Position numbers and translations under genes: made by a program | Shown here: positions 8,976 to 17,621 of the stretch, in pieces | Position numbering within the stretch: the first letter of the stretch is position 1 | How the letters are laid out: the number at the start of each line of letters is the position of its first letter | Notes under the pieces: generated by a model | What the model was told of the DNA's origin: nothing | Database searches by the model: none | The model's input: the letters and a program-made list of their open reading frames with translations, nothing else | Assembly (NCBI GenBank): GCA_030837785.1 | Contig: JAUQYA010000103.1 | Span: forward strand, 1-46,499 | Length of the DNA stretch: 46,499 nt | Reading direction: 5' to 3' | Origin: Albidovulum sp. | GTDB taxonomy: Bacteria; Pseudomonadota; Alphaproteobacteria; Rhodobacterales; Rhodobacteraceae

Positions 8976-10619
8976 TCATCGATCACCGTCCAGCCAGCCG
9001 GCGCCTTCGTCGACCACGATCAGCGTCGGCGCCTCGGCCGACAGCGCGGCGGTAACCGCCGCGGTGAATTCCCCGCCGCTGGCAGGCCGGGCGAACCGGC
9101 AGCCGAACCCCTCGGCCAGTCGGGCAAAATTTGGCGTCAGCGGGCTGTCAGCGGTACGCACCATGCCGGCGGCATCCATTCCGGCGCGGATCATCCCGTA
9201 GCCCTCGTCGTTCCAGATGACGATGGGGATCGGCAGGCGCAGTTCCGCCGCGGTCATCAGCTCCTGGACCGTGAACATGAACCCGCCGTCGCCGGCGACC
9301 GCGACGACCGGCGTATCGGGGCAGGCGATCTTCGCGCCGATGGCGCTCGGCACCGCGCAGCCCAGTGCGCCGAAGCCCGCCGGATAGATCCAGCGCCGCG
9401 GCAGTTCGACCGGCATCACCGCCGAGCCAGTGTAGACGATGCGGGAAATGTCGCCCCAGATGATCGCCTCGGGCGGCAGTGCGGCGCGCAGGGCATCCCA
9501 GACAACCTTGTGCTGGCGCTCGACCGGCGACAGATCCTCGATCATCCGCCGGCGCACCGCGGCGACGCGCGCGCGTCCGCCGCCCTGCCGGGGTCTGCCG
9601 ACAGTCTCCTCCAAGGCCGCCAGCAGCGCCGCCGCCGCCTCAGCGGCATCGCCCAGGATGCCGGCCTCGGCCGGATAGGTGTCATTGAGTTTCCCGGGGT
9701 CAATGTCCACCCGGATCAGCCGCCCGCCGATAGGCAGGCGCGGAACGAAGCTGTCGGTCGGAGCCAGTTCGGTGCCGAGCGCAAGGATCACGTCGGCCTC
9801 CGCGAGATGGTCGCGCACCGCCTGCCTGATCAGTCCGCCGCCGAGGCTCAGGGGATGGCTGTCGGGCACAACTCCCTTGCCGGCATTGGTGGCGATCACG
9901 CTGGCGTCCAGCCATTCCGCAAGCCCGGTCACGGCGCTGCCACCGGCGACGGCACCACCGCCGACGATGAGGGCGGGGCGTTCGGCCGCCGCCAGCAGCG
10001 CCGCCGCGGCCCGGATCGCCCCCCGGTCCGCGAGCGGGCGCGCGGGTAACTGCCGCACCGTCCAGCCGGGCTCCACGGCCACCTCGAGCACGTCGAGCGG
10101 CACCGCGACATGGGCCGGCCGCGGCCGGCCGGCGGCAAATCGGGTGAAGGCTTCGCCGAGAAGATCTGGCACGTCGCCGGGCGCCAGCGCGGTCTTGCTG
10201 AAGGCGGTGATCGGCTCGGTCAGCCGCTGCTGATCGGCGGTTTCGTGCAGGCAGCCCCAGCCTTTGCCCAAAGTTGCGCTCGCGTTCGTGCTGCTGAGCA
10301 GGAGCAGCGGCACGGAATCGGCATAGGCTTGGCCGACTGCGGTGCTCGCATTGGTGACGCCCGGTCCTGAGATGGTCAGGCAGACCCCCGGGCGGCCGCT
10401 GGCGCGGGCATAGCCATCGGCCATGAAGGCCGCGCCCTGCTCGTTGCGGGTGAGAACGTGGCGGATGCCGCTTTCAGCGAGGCCGCGATAGAACTCGAGC
10501 GTGTGGAAGCCCGGGATGCCGAAAACGGTGTCGACACCGTAGTCGCGCAGGAGCCGCATGGTAGCCTGACCGCAGCGGAGCGGCGCGTTGTTTCCCTTGA
10601 TCCCCGTCGCGTCAGGCAC
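8976..10619 (-). CDS. ThDP-dependent 2-oxoacid decarboxylase / acetolactate-synthase-like enzyme
   Basis: A 547-residue three-domain ThDP enzyme. The cofactor-activating Glu is at position 60 in LTRNEQGAAFMADGYARASG. The ThDP/Mg motif GDGGFMF with downstream WNDEGYGM lies around 430-460. The middle domain starts near 195. I recognise the layout of a subgroup related to acetolactate synthase and annotated in databases as 5-guanidino-2-oxopentanoate (2-ketoarginine) decarboxylase: VFGIPGFHTLEFYRGLAESGIRHV, then SSTNASATLGKGWGCLHETADQQ. That assignment is from memory of the family. Translation probably starts at a GTG (10619) with GAGGGAGG upstream. The gene sits 18 bp before an amino-aldehyde-type dehydrogenase, which fits decarboxylation of a 2-oxoacid to an aldehyde. 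No small regulatory acetolactate-synthase subunit is present, which argues against branched-chain biosynthesis. Confidence 0.85.
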   Translation of the reverse strand: MPDATGIKGNNAPLRCGQATMRLLRDYGVDTVFGIPGFHTLEFYRGLAESGIRHVLTRNEQGAAFMADGYARASGRPGVCLTISGPGVTNASTAVGQAYADSVPLLLLSSTNASATLGKGWGCLHETADQQRLTEPITAFSKTALAPGDVPDLLGEAFTRFAAGRPRPAHVAVPLDVLEVAVEPGWTVRQLPARPLADRGAIRAAAALLAAAERPALIVGGGAVAGGSAVTGLAEWLDASVIATNAGKGVVPDSHPLSLGGGLIRQAVRDHLAEADVILALGTELAPTDSFVPRLPIGGRLIRVDIDPGKLNDTYPAEAGILGDAAEAAAALLAALEETVGRPRQGGGRARVAAVRRRMIEDLSPVERQHKVVWDALRAALPPEAIIWGDISRIVYTGSAVMPVELPRRWIYPAGFGALGCAVPSAIGAKIACPDTPVVAVAGDGGFMFTVQELMTAAELRLPIPIVIWNDEGYGMIRAGMDAAGMVRTADSPLTPNFARLAEGFGCRFARPASGGEFTAAVTAALSAEAPTLIVVDEGAGWLDGDR

Positions 10620-10658
10620 GCTTCGCCTCCCTCGCCCGGCGCCGCTTTCACTCCCCGC

Positions 10659-12983
10659 TCAGCCCTTGCGGCCGGCCTCGCGGAACGCCCGCGCGATCTT
10701 CTCCGGCGTCAGCGGGAAATCGTGGACCCGCACGCCGATCGCGTCGGCCACGGCATTGGCGACGGCCGGCGCCGCCGGTGTATGGCCGGGCTCGCCGATC
10801 CCCTTCGCGCCGAACGGGCCGAGGCCGCTGCGCGATTCCAGAATGATGCAGTCGATCCGCGGCGAATCCATCGAGGTCGGGCAGAGGTATTCGCTGAGAG
10901 ACGGTGTCACCAGGCAGCCGTCCTTGTAGATCAGCTCCTCGCTCAGCGCGTAGCCGTGGCCCTGGGCGACGCCGCCCTCGATCTGCCCCTCGACCGCGGC
11001 ACGGTTCACCACCTGCCCGACGTCATGGGCGCCGATGCTTCGCAGGATCGTGACCTCGCCGGTCTCGGTGTCCACCGCCACCTGCACCGCGTGAGCGCCG
11101 TAGGTATAGTCGGGGTGGACCTGGCCCTGCCCGGTCTCCGGGTCGATCCAGTCGCCGAAGGGCGCGCGAAAGATCGCCAGTTCGGATCGGTGGATGCCCT
11201 CCGAGGCGCAGACGGCAACCAGATCCCTGAGCTGCACCGACCGCGCCGGGTCGCCGCGCACGAAGACCGCGGAGTCGGCGAAGTCGATCGCCTCTGGAGC
11301 GACCCCGAACCTGCGCGCAGCCTGTTCGGCCAGCCTGCCGCGGACAGCCTCGGCGGCGAGACGCACGGCATTGCCGCTCATGTAGAGCCCGCGGCTGGCC
11401 GACGACGTTCCGGCGAGCGGCGTGGTCGAGGAATCGCTGTTGTAGACAGTGACCTTCATCATGTCGACGCCGAGCAATTCGCCCGCGATCTGCGCCAGCG
11501 CCGAGGTCTGGCCGGCGCCGATGTCAGTCATCCCGGACCGCACTACGATGGTGCCGTCCATCTCGACCCCGACCCAGCCCTCGGCGGTGTCGTGCAGCCA
11601 GATCATCCGGCCATAGCCCTGCTGGTAGGCGGCAAGGCCGTGGCCGTAGCGGATCGACCCGTTGTCCTTCGGCTTGTCACCGAGCGCCGCCCAGGCGCGA
11701 TCCATGCACTCCCCGGTCCAGACCGCGCTCTGCACCCTGAAGCCGGTGGCAATGGCGTCGCCGGTCTTCAGCAGGTTGCGCCGCCGGAGTTCGAGCCGGT
11801 CGATGCCGAGAACCTTCGCCGCCTCGTCCATCTGCTGCTCGTAGGCAATGCAGGCCTGGGTCGCGCCGAAGCCGCGGAAGGCGCTGGTATACATGTTGTT
11901 GGTGGCGATCGACCGCGCGTCGATATGCACGTTGTCGACCAGATAGGGCCCCGGGCCCGCTTCGGTCGCATACATCAGCACATAGGGCGACATGAAGGCG
12001 TAGGGACCGGATTCAGAGGTGATGTCGATCTTCGAGGCGGTAATCCTGCCGTCCTTGGTGAAGCCGGTCCTGTGGGTGATGATGAACGGATGCCGCTTGC
12101 CGTGGCCGTAGAAGGAATCCTCGCGCGTATAGCACAGCCGGACCGGGCGACCGGTCCTCTTCGTGAGAAGCGCGATGTAAAGCTCGACCGTGACGTCGCA
12201 CTTGCCGCCAAAGCCGCCACCGACGAGGGCGCCGCGGATGCGCACCTTGCTGTGCGGTACGCCGATCGCGTCGGCGATGTAGCGGAAGGTTTCGACCGCC
12301 TGGGTCGAGGTGTGGATGTTCACCACGCCCTGCTCGTCCTCCCAGCCGAGCCCGACCTCGGGTTCCAGGAAGGCGTGTTCGATATACTGGGTGCGGAAGG
12401 TGTTCTCGACGATCGTGTCCGCGGCGGCGAAGCCGGCCTCGATGTCGCCCTTGCGGACCTTGTAGCCGGCGACGAGGTTGTTGGTGCCGAAGACCTTGGG
12501 CGCGTCGGGTTTCTGCGCCTCGAACACGTCGTAGACGCCCGGCAGCGGCTCCAGATCGACCTCTATGAGGCCGAGCGCCTTCTGCGCGATCTCGATCGTC
12601 TCGGCCGCCACCAGCGCGATCGGCTCGCCCTGGTAGCGCACGATTTCCTCCACCAGGATCTGCTGGTCGGTATCGCGGCGCTTGAACCCGGTCTGGGCGG
12701 GAATGTCGGTGGCGACCGTGTTGTTGGTGAGGTCGCGGAAGGTCAGCACACAGGCGACACCCGGCAGGGCGCGCGCCTTGCTGACGTCGAGCCGAGTCAT
12801 CCGCGCGCTCGGCAGCTTGCTGCGCAGAACCCTGGCATGCAGCATGTTGGGCATGACGTAGTCGCCGGCATAGGGCGTCTTGCCAAAGACCTTCCCCGGC
12901 GCGTCCGTTCGGGTCCGCGACTTGCCGACCTGACGGAAGCCGATGTTGTGCTCGCTGGCGGGGGGACTGTCCATCCGGGTCAT
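10659..12983 (-). CDS. Molybdenum hydroxylase system 1, molybdopterin-binding large subunit
   Basis: A 774-residue large subunit of the xanthine dehydrogenase family, which inserts oxygen from water into an N-heterocycle or aldehyde. It keeps the standard active-site loops: GGGFGGK at 255-261, AFRGFG at 368-373 (the Arg facing the Mo site is present), and GPFGAKGIGEPG near the C-terminus with the catalytic base Glu at about 731. It lacks the AYxCSFR loop of CO dehydrogenase, so it is not CoxL. No twin-arginine signal is present, so the complex is cytoplasmic. It overlaps the iron-sulphur subunit gene by 4 bp (ATGA) and forms an FAD / 2Fe-2S / Mo operon. The XdhC-like protein encoded at 31270-32217 is a plausible cofactor-sulphuration chaperone. 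Substrate is unknown; the context suggests a small N-heterocycle. Confidence 0.9.
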   Translation of the reverse strand: MTRMDSPPASEHNIGFRQVGKSRTRTDAPGKVFGKTPYAGDYVMPNMLHARVLRSKLPSARMTRLDVSKARALPGVACVLTFRDLTNNTVATDIPAQTGFKRRDTDQQILVEEIVRYQGEPIALVAAETIEIAQKALGLIEVDLEPLPGVYDVFEAQKPDAPKVFGTNNLVAGYKVRKGDIEAGFAAADTIVENTFRTQYIEHAFLEPEVGLGWEDEQGVVNIHTSTQAVETFRYIADAIGVPHSKVRIRGALVGGGFGGKCDVTVELYIALLTKRTGRPVRLCYTREDSFYGHGKRHPFIITHRTGFTKDGRITASKIDITSESGPYAFMSPYVLMYATEAGPGPYLVDNVHIDARSIATNNMYTSAFRGFGATQACIAYEQQMDEAAKVLGIDRLELRRRNLLKTGDAIATGFRVQSAVWTGECMDRAWAALGDKPKDNGSIRYGHGLAAYQQGYGRMIWLHDTAEGWVGVEMDGTIVVRSGMTDIGAGQTSALAQIAGELLGVDMMKVTVYNSDSSTTPLAGTSSASRGLYMSGNAVRLAAEAVRGRLAEQAARRFGVAPEAIDFADSAVFVRGDPARSVQLRDLVAVCASEGIHRSELAIFRAPFGDWIDPETGQGQVHPDYTYGAHAVQVAVDTETGEVTILRSIGAHDVGQVVNRAAVEGQIEGGVAQGHGYALSEELIYKDGCLVTPSLSEYLCPTSMDSPRIDCIILESRSGLGPFGAKGIGEPGHTPAAPAVANAVADAIGVRVHDFPLTPEKIARAFREAGRKG

Positions 12984-13525
12984 TTCACGGGCTCCATCCT
13001 GGGTGCGGCGGCAGCATCGGCCCGCGTCTCTCCGGCCGGTGCCGCGGCGGCCTCGCGCAGCGCCTGCGCGGCATCGAGAACCGCGTCGTAGATTTTCGTG
13101 TAGCCGGTGCAGCGGCAGAGATTGCCGCTGAGCGCAAGGCGGATGTCGGCCTCATCGGGCGTGGCCGTGTCGTTGGTCAGCATCGAGTGCGCGGCGATGA
13201 TCATGCCCGGCGTGCAATAGCCGCACTGCGCCGCGCCGCGGTCGGCAAAGGCGGTCTGCAACGGATGCGGATCATCCGGGCCGCCGAATCCCTTGACGGT
13301 AGTTATGGCGCGGTCGCCGACGGTTCCGGTCAGGGTCAGGCAACTGTCCACCGCCATCCCGTCGAGCAGCACCGCGCAGGCTCCGCAATCGCCCTTCTCG
13401 CAGCCGCACTTGACCTCGACCGCGCCGAGCCGCCGGAGCGTCTCGAGCAGGGTCTCGTTCGAGCCGACTTCGACGCTGCGCGCCTTGCCGTTCACCTTCA
13501 GCGTCGTCATCCGCCTGCTTGCCAT
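12980..13525 (-). CDS. Molybdenum hydroxylase system 1, [2Fe-2S] subunit
   Basis: A 181-residue electron-transfer subunit with two iron-sulphur domains. The plant-ferredoxin-type cluster is held by Cys42, Cys47, Cys50 and Cys62 (CEKGDCGAC then SC). The C-terminal helical cluster is held by Cys101, Cys104 (CGYC), Cys137 and Cys139 (CRC). It passes electrons from the molybdenum site to FAD. Start ATG 13525 has GAGGAGG upstream; an in-frame Met at 13510 (MTTLKVNG) is an alternative. The protein has an Ala/Pro-rich C-terminal tail of about 25 residues after the conserved domain, longer than in system 2. The gene begins 14 bp after the FAD subunit stop and overlaps the large-subunit start. Confidence 0.93.
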   Translation of the reverse strand: MASRRMTTLKVNGKARSVEVGSNETLLETLRRLGAVEVKCGCEKGDCGACAVLLDGMAVDSCLTLTGTVGDRAITTVKGFGGPDDPHPLQTAFADRGAAQCGYCTPGMIIAAHSMLTNDTATPDEADIRLALSGNLCRCTGYTKIYDAVLDAAQALREAAAAPAGETRADAAAAPRMEPVK

Positions 13526-13539
13526 CTACCCGCGCCTCC

Positions 13540-14403
13540 TCAGGAAAGGGATTCGATTGTCTGGTTGAGCAGGCGCCCGACAAGCACCTCGACCTGCTCC
13601 TTGCGGTAGGTCCCGGTGGCGCGGATGTCGTCGATCGGCGCCGCCTCGGTCGCCGCCGCGGCCGCCGCCCGGGCGACCAGATCGGCCGAGGGCCGCTGGC
13701 CGCGAACCAGCGCTTCCGCCTCGCGGGCGCGGAACACGCAGGGCCCGACGGCGCCGAGCGCGATGCGGACCTCGGTGCAGAGCCCGGCCTTCATGGCGAC
13801 GAGGACCGAGACGCCGACGACGGTGATCGCATCGCCCTTTCGGCGGGCGAGCTTGTAGAACCGGCTCGCCGCAGGGTCCACGGCGATGGGCCAGGAAACC
13901 GCGGTAACCAGTTCGTCCGGCCGCCGCACCGAGGTCTTGTAGCCAGTGAAATATTGGTCGAGCGGCACCTCGTGGCGGTCGTTTCCGCCCTGCAGCGTGA
14001 CCGTGGCGCCAAGCGCCATCAGCGGCGGCACAAGATCGGCCGCAGGCGAGCCGCAGCAGATGTTGCCGGCGACTGTGGCGGTGTTGCGCACCATCTGACC
14101 GGCGAAGACCCTCGCCGCCTCCACGAGCGCCGGCGCCACCCGCGCCATGCCGGGATGGCGCAGGAGGTCCGATACTGTGGTCGCGGCGCCGATGGTGACG
14201 CGGTTCTCGCCGATGGCGATGCCGCGCAACCCGTCGAGCCGCCCGACGCTGACCAGCGTCGCCGGCCCCTTGCCGCGCGCCCGCATCTCGACCACGAGGT
14301 TGGTGCCGCCGCCGAGCGGCGCGGCCTCGCCAGGCGTCGCCGCGATCATCGTCAGCGCCTGATCCAGCCTTTCGGGGACCAGAAGCTCGAAATCCGCATA
14401 CAT
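13540..14403 (-). CDS. Molybdenum hydroxylase system 1, FAD-binding subunit
   Basis: A 287-residue medium subunit (CoxM/XdhB/HcrB-type FAD-binding domain 5). It has the flavin-contacting segments PLGGGTNLVVEM near 30-41 and TVAGNICCGSPAADLVPPLMAL near 105-125, then a CO-dehydrogenase flavoprotein C-terminal domain. It carries electrons from the 2Fe-2S subunit to the final acceptor. The start is the ATG at 14403 (MYADFELLVPER). The reading frame continues further upstream but without family similarity, and 287 residues matches the usual length. It is the first gene of the system 1 operon and is preceded by a 115-bp intergenic region with an AT-rich candidate control site. Confidence 0.92.
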   Translation of the reverse strand: MYADFELLVPERLDQALTMIAATPGEAAPLGGGTNLVVEMRARGKGPATLVSVGRLDGLRGIAIGENRVTIGAATTVSDLLRHPGMARVAPALVEAARVFAGQMVRNTATVAGNICCGSPAADLVPPLMALGATVTLQGGNDRHEVPLDQYFTGYKTSVRRPDELVTAVSWPIAVDPAASRFYKLARRKGDAITVVGVSVLVAMKAGLCTEVRIALGAVGPCVFRAREAEALVRGQRPSADLVARAAAAAATEAAPIDDIRATGTYRKEQVEVLVGRLLNQTIESLS

Positions 14404-14463
14404 CTTGTTCTCCGTCGCTGGCGCCGTCGCTTCTCCGCCCAAGTCTATCGGAGGCGGCAGCCT

Positions 14464-14483
14464 TTCCGGTATAAGGGAATTCC
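14464..14483. promoter_or_regulatory. Candidate control site upstream of molybdenum hydroxylase system 1
   Basis: In the 115-bp gap before the FAD-subunit gene, the plus strand reads TTCC, eight bases, then GGAATTCC. This gives a TTCC-N8-GGAA dyad overlapping an 8-bp palindrome. The inner part contains CCGGTATAAG, almost repeated (CCGGTATTAG) in the gap before system 2 at 28644-28653. The size and symmetry would suit a LysR-type or other dimeric regulator. It is tentative because short GC-rich motifs recur by chance. Confidence 0.3.
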
Positions 14484-14518
14484 TAGACCGGACCCTGAAA
14501 ACGCTGATTGCCCGGCCG

Positions 14519-15598
14519 TCAGGCAAAGGCGGCGTCGAACCGCTCCCGGATCACCTGCCGGTCGAGCCCCTGGGTGATGAAGACCAGCCGCGTGTCGCGT
14601 GCCCCGTCGGGCCAGCGTTCCAGCCAGGAGACCGGAAAGAGCACATGGTGGACGCCGTGGATCACTGCCGGCGCGTCGGGCCGGTCCCGCACGTTCAGGA
14701 TTCCCTTCAGCCGCAAGAGCTTCTCGCCGAACTCCAGCACCAGCCGTTGCAGGAAGTCGTTGAACCGCGCGCCGTCGACCGCGGTGCCGATGCGCACGAC
14801 GAAGCTGGTGATGCCATCCTCCTCCTCCGGTCGCTGGTGCGCGTGGGCGGCATGGTCGTGGCCGGGATCCCCGCAGTGCGGATCATGGCAGGGGCGCCCC
14901 CCTTCGTTCGCCTCCGCCGCCGCGAGCCAGCCGGAGAAGTCGCGGAATGCGGCCTCCGCATCCTCCGCCGCCCCCCGCAGAAGCGCGGGATCGACCCTGC
15001 CGTTGACCGCCTCGTGCAGTGTCGCGCGCGGATTCAGCTCGGCCAGCCGGGCGCGGAGCGCAGCCTCGGCCTCGGGGCTGGCGTGGACGCCCACCAGATC
15101 GCCCTTGGTCAGGATCAGCCGGTCGGCGATTGCCACCTGCTTCACCGCCTCCGGGAACCGCGCGAGCGAGCCGCCGCCGGCGACCGTATCGACGGCGGTG
15201 ACCACGCTGTCGAGCCGGTAGCGGTCGAGCAGCGTCGCCTCGGTCATCAGCGTGTGCATGATCGGTGCCGGATCGGCCAGCCCGGTGGTCTCGACGATCA
15301 CCCGTTCGACCGGCGGCACCCGCCCGGTATCGAGCCACATCGCCAGCGAGCCGAGCTTGTCAGCCAGGTCGCCGCGGATGGTGCAGCAGATGCAGCCGTT
15401 GTTGATCTCGATCATCTGTTCCTCGCTGGTTTCCACCAGCAGGTGGTCGATGCCGATCTCGCCGAACTCGTTGATGATGACGGCGGTTGCCTTCATTTCC
15501 GGCTGCCTGACGATGTGGTTTAGGATCGTCGTCTTGCCGCTGCCAAGGAAGCCGGTGAGGATGATGACCGGAATCTTCCTGTCCCTTTGATCTGCCAT
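14519..15598 (-). CDS. CobW/COG0523 family GTP-binding metallochaperone-like protein
   Basis: A 359-residue G3E GTPase. Walker A is GFLGSGKT at 16-23. The family metal site is CICC (Cys69, Cys71, Cys72), followed by Walker B-like VIVETTGLADP. A His/Cys-rich insert (CHDPHCGDPGHDHAAHAH) lies before the CobW C-terminal domain and would bind Zn, Co or similar ions. Such proteins load metals into client enzymes. The start is ATG 15598 (MADQRDRKIPVI); the longer frame upstream overlaps the MmgE/PrpD gene. It follows that gene by 20 bp, so it belongs to the same operon as soxBDAG and probably the hydantoinase, a metal-dependent enzyme that could be its client. The link to a client is inference. Confidence 0.9.
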   Translation of the reverse strand: MADQRDRKIPVIILTGFLGSGKTTILNHIVRQPEMKATAVIINEFGEIGIDHLLVETSEEQMIEINNGCICCTIRGDLADKLGSLAMWLDTGRVPPVERVIVETTGLADPAPIMHTLMTEATLLDRYRLDSVVTAVDTVAGGGSLARFPEAVKQVAIADRLILTKGDLVGVHASPEAEAALRARLAELNPRATLHEAVNGRVDPALLRGAAEDAEAAFRDFSGWLAAAEANEGGRPCHDPHCGDPGHDHAAHAHQRPEEEDGITSFVVRIGTAVDGARFNDFLQRLVLEFGEKLLRLKGILNVRDRPDAPAVIHGVHHVLFPVSWLERWPDGARDTRLVFITQGLDRQVIRERFDAAFA

Positions 15599-15618
15599 TC
15601 CGTCATCTCCCCTCGTGA

Positions 15619-17007
15619 TCAGGCGGGCACCGCCTCGGGCACCGCCGGTCCCGTCATTGCGGGAAGCGGCACCGCCGTTGTCTCGATGCTGCAGATATGC
15701 CGATACAGCCGTTCGGCCTCGGCGGGAGAAACCCCACCCGCATCGCAGCATCGCAGGAACTTGCCCCGGAGCGCGTCTGCGCTCATCGGATTGCCCGGCA
15801 TGCCCGTGGGCTGGCCGAGATAGTCCGTGAACCTCTGTCCGTCGGGGGTGACGATGGTTACCCGCGTGCCCTCCGGAGCGTGCTCGTCATGCAGCGAGTC
15901 GTCGCGGATCATCCTCACCTTTGCCATCGCCTCGCGCATTGCCGGATCGGTCAGGACATGCGGCGCCAGGCTTGCGATCCCCAGGTTCCCGAACGCGAGG
16001 ATCGAGCCGACGGCGAAGGGCATGGAAAACTGTGCCTCTTGCGGTGTCTGCGGTCGGTCGTGAACCAGGCTGATCGCAACCGTCGGCGTCACCTCGCAGA
16101 TCACCTCGGCTATGTCCGAGGCGAGAAGCGCATGGCGTTCGAGCAGGTGCAGCGTCAGCTCCGCCGCCGCGTGGGCCCCGGAACAGACAGGAAATTGCTT
16201 GAAGAAGACGCCGGGATCTACCAGCCGCCAGTTGACGCCGATCTGGTCAAGGGCCTGCCTGTCGCCCTGTTCGCCATCGAACAGCTTGAGAAACCCGCGG
16301 CTGTTCTCCAGCACGTCGGCGGGCCCGGTCACGCCCGCTGCGGCCAAAAGCGCCGCCTCGACCCCGGCGGCGGCGGCGCGGCCGGCCATGTAGGGCTTGG
16401 CGTCGGTGCCGAAGGCCGCCTTCAGCCCGCTGGCCTGCGCCCCGGCGATGGCCAGCGCCATCCGTGTGCGTGCCGCGTCCAGCCCGAGCCCCCGCGCGGC
16501 GGCCGCGGCAGCGCCGAAGACGCCGAAGGTCGCCGTGCTCCACCAGCCGCTGAAGTAGTGCCCGGTGCCGCACAGGAGCGCGAGAGCATAGCTAACCTCG
16601 GAACCGGCGATGAAGGCCTCGAGAAGGCGCCGCCCGTCGCCGCCCGCGTGCTGCACGGCGGCGAGCGCAGCGGGAAAGACCACCGCCGAGCCGTGCATGA
16701 TTCCGGTATAGCTGGTGTCGTCGAAATCGAGAACATGGGCCGCGGTGCCATTGACCAAGGCTGCGCCGACCGGGCTGAGCCGCTCCGGCCGGCCGAGCAG
16801 CGCCGGCGCGCCGGGCGCGTGATTGACCGTGGCATAGGCCGCGACCCGGGCGCACAGCGGGTCGCGCGCACCGGCCAGGCTAACGCCGACAAGATCGAGG
16901 ATACAGGTGCGTGCCGTATCGACGACCTGCACCGGAACCTCGGCGAGCCGCAACGCACTCGACCAGGCGGCGGCACGGCCGGCAAGGGTTTCGGCATTGC
17001 GCGCCAT
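15619..17007 (-). CDS. MmgE/PrpD family protein 1
   Basis: A 462-residue protein of the family that includes 2-methylcitrate dehydratase, cis-aconitate decarboxylase and iminodisuccinate epimerase. It keeps the family signature HVLDFDDT at 91-98, followed by HGSAVVFPAALA, and a second conserved block FFKQFPVCSGAHAAAELT. Members act on small di- or tricarboxylates by abstracting a proton next to a carboxylate, without cofactors. The ATG at 17007 overlaps the soxG stop in a TGATG arrangement, so it is translated with sarcosine oxidase. That is an unusual partner and suggests a role in the same pathway rather than propionate metabolism. No prpB or prpC is nearby. The reaction is not predictable from sequence. 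Confidence 0.85.
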   Translation of the reverse strand: MARNAETLAGRAAAWSSALRLAEVPVQVVDTARTCILDLVGVSLAGARDPLCARVAAYATVNHAPGAPALLGRPERLSPVGAALVNGTAAHVLDFDDTSYTGIMHGSAVVFPAALAAVQHAGGDGRRLLEAFIAGSEVSYALALLCGTGHYFSGWWSTATFGVFGAAAAAARGLGLDAARTRMALAIAGAQASGLKAAFGTDAKPYMAGRAAAAGVEAALLAAAGVTGPADVLENSRGFLKLFDGEQGDRQALDQIGVNWRLVDPGVFFKQFPVCSGAHAAAELTLHLLERHALLASDIAEVICEVTPTVAISLVHDRPQTPQEAQFSMPFAVGSILAFGNLGIASLAPHVLTDPAMREAMAKVRMIRDDSLHDEHAPEGTRVTIVTPDGQRFTDYLGQPTGMPGNPMSADALRGKFLRCCDAGGVSPAEAERLYRHICSIETTAVPLPAMTGPAVPEAVPA

Positions 17008-17621
17008 CACGCTTCCTTCCCCTCGACCCGCCCGCCCAGCGGTGCAGCGGCCTCGATCAGCCATTCCCAGAAGGTGACCGCGTATTCGCGCGGAACGTAG
17101 AGATCGAACACCGGATCGGTCTGCGATGGCAGCCGGTGGACGAGCACCGGCACATGATGGATGACGCTTTGCACGAAGACATGCTCAGGAAAGGCGCCGT
17201 TTTCGAGGTCGATCGGCAATCCGCGGTTGAGCAGCGTCCGCACCTCGGGGCCGCGGACCCGGATCACCGTGCGGCTGTGGTCGATTTCGGTGACCACAGC
17301 CTCCGTCGCGTCGAACGCGGCGAAGAAGTCGCGCAGGCGGTGGCCGCAATCCCCCCCGCAGACAAGCCACAGACGGGTCGGCCCCACGCGGAAGATCGTG
17401 ACATTCTCGTGCGCGGTGGCCGTAAGGCAGTCGACCGGAACGCGGACGGCAAGGTGCGACGTGATCCGCTCGCAGATCAGGCCGAAGCTGTCGGGCCAGC
17501 CGGAAAGCTGGATCAGGCAGCGTGGCGCGCATTCGCGCAGGATCACCGCAGGCGGTTCCTGTTTCAGCCCAAAGGCCCCGACAGCGTAGCTTGATGCGAG
17601 CGCCGAACGCAGTTCAGGCAT
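17007..17621 (-). CDS. soxG: Sarcosine oxidase gamma subunit
   Basis: A 204-residue small subunit of heterotetrameric sarcosine oxidase, with the gamma-family pattern CLIQLSGWPDSF, then LTATAHENVTIFRVGPTRLWLV, then a C-terminal YVPREYAVTFWEWL. Its fold resembles part of the glycine-cleavage T protein and it packs beside the alpha subunit. The gene overlaps soxA by 8 bp and its stop overlaps the start of the MmgE/PrpD gene by 1 bp. The gene order beta, delta, alpha, gamma is the canonical soxBDAG order. Confidence 0.9.
   Translation of the reverse strand: MPELRSALASSYAVGAFGLKQEPPAVILRECAPRCLIQLSGWPDSFGLICERITSHLAVRVPVDCLTATAHENVTIFRVGPTRLWLVCGGDCGHRLRDFFAAFDATEAVVTEIDHSRTVIRVRGPEVRTLLNRGLPIDLENGAFPEHVFVQSVIHHVPVLVHRLPSQTDPVFDLYVPREYAVTFWEWLIEAAAPLGGRVEGKEA

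Noticed and set aside
10458..13091. Plus-strand open frame of 877 codons, and others like it (25381-28626, 17809-20883, 22310-24850)
   Set aside because: They lie exactly antisense to well-supported minus-strand genes, have Arg/His/Gly-rich compositions typical of reversed high-GC codons, and show no domain motifs.
10659..14403. Carbon monoxide dehydrogenase (CoxMSL)
   Set aside because: The large subunit has AFRGFG and not the CO dehydrogenase AYxCSFR loop with its Cu-binding Cys. The gene order also differs from the usual coxMSL.
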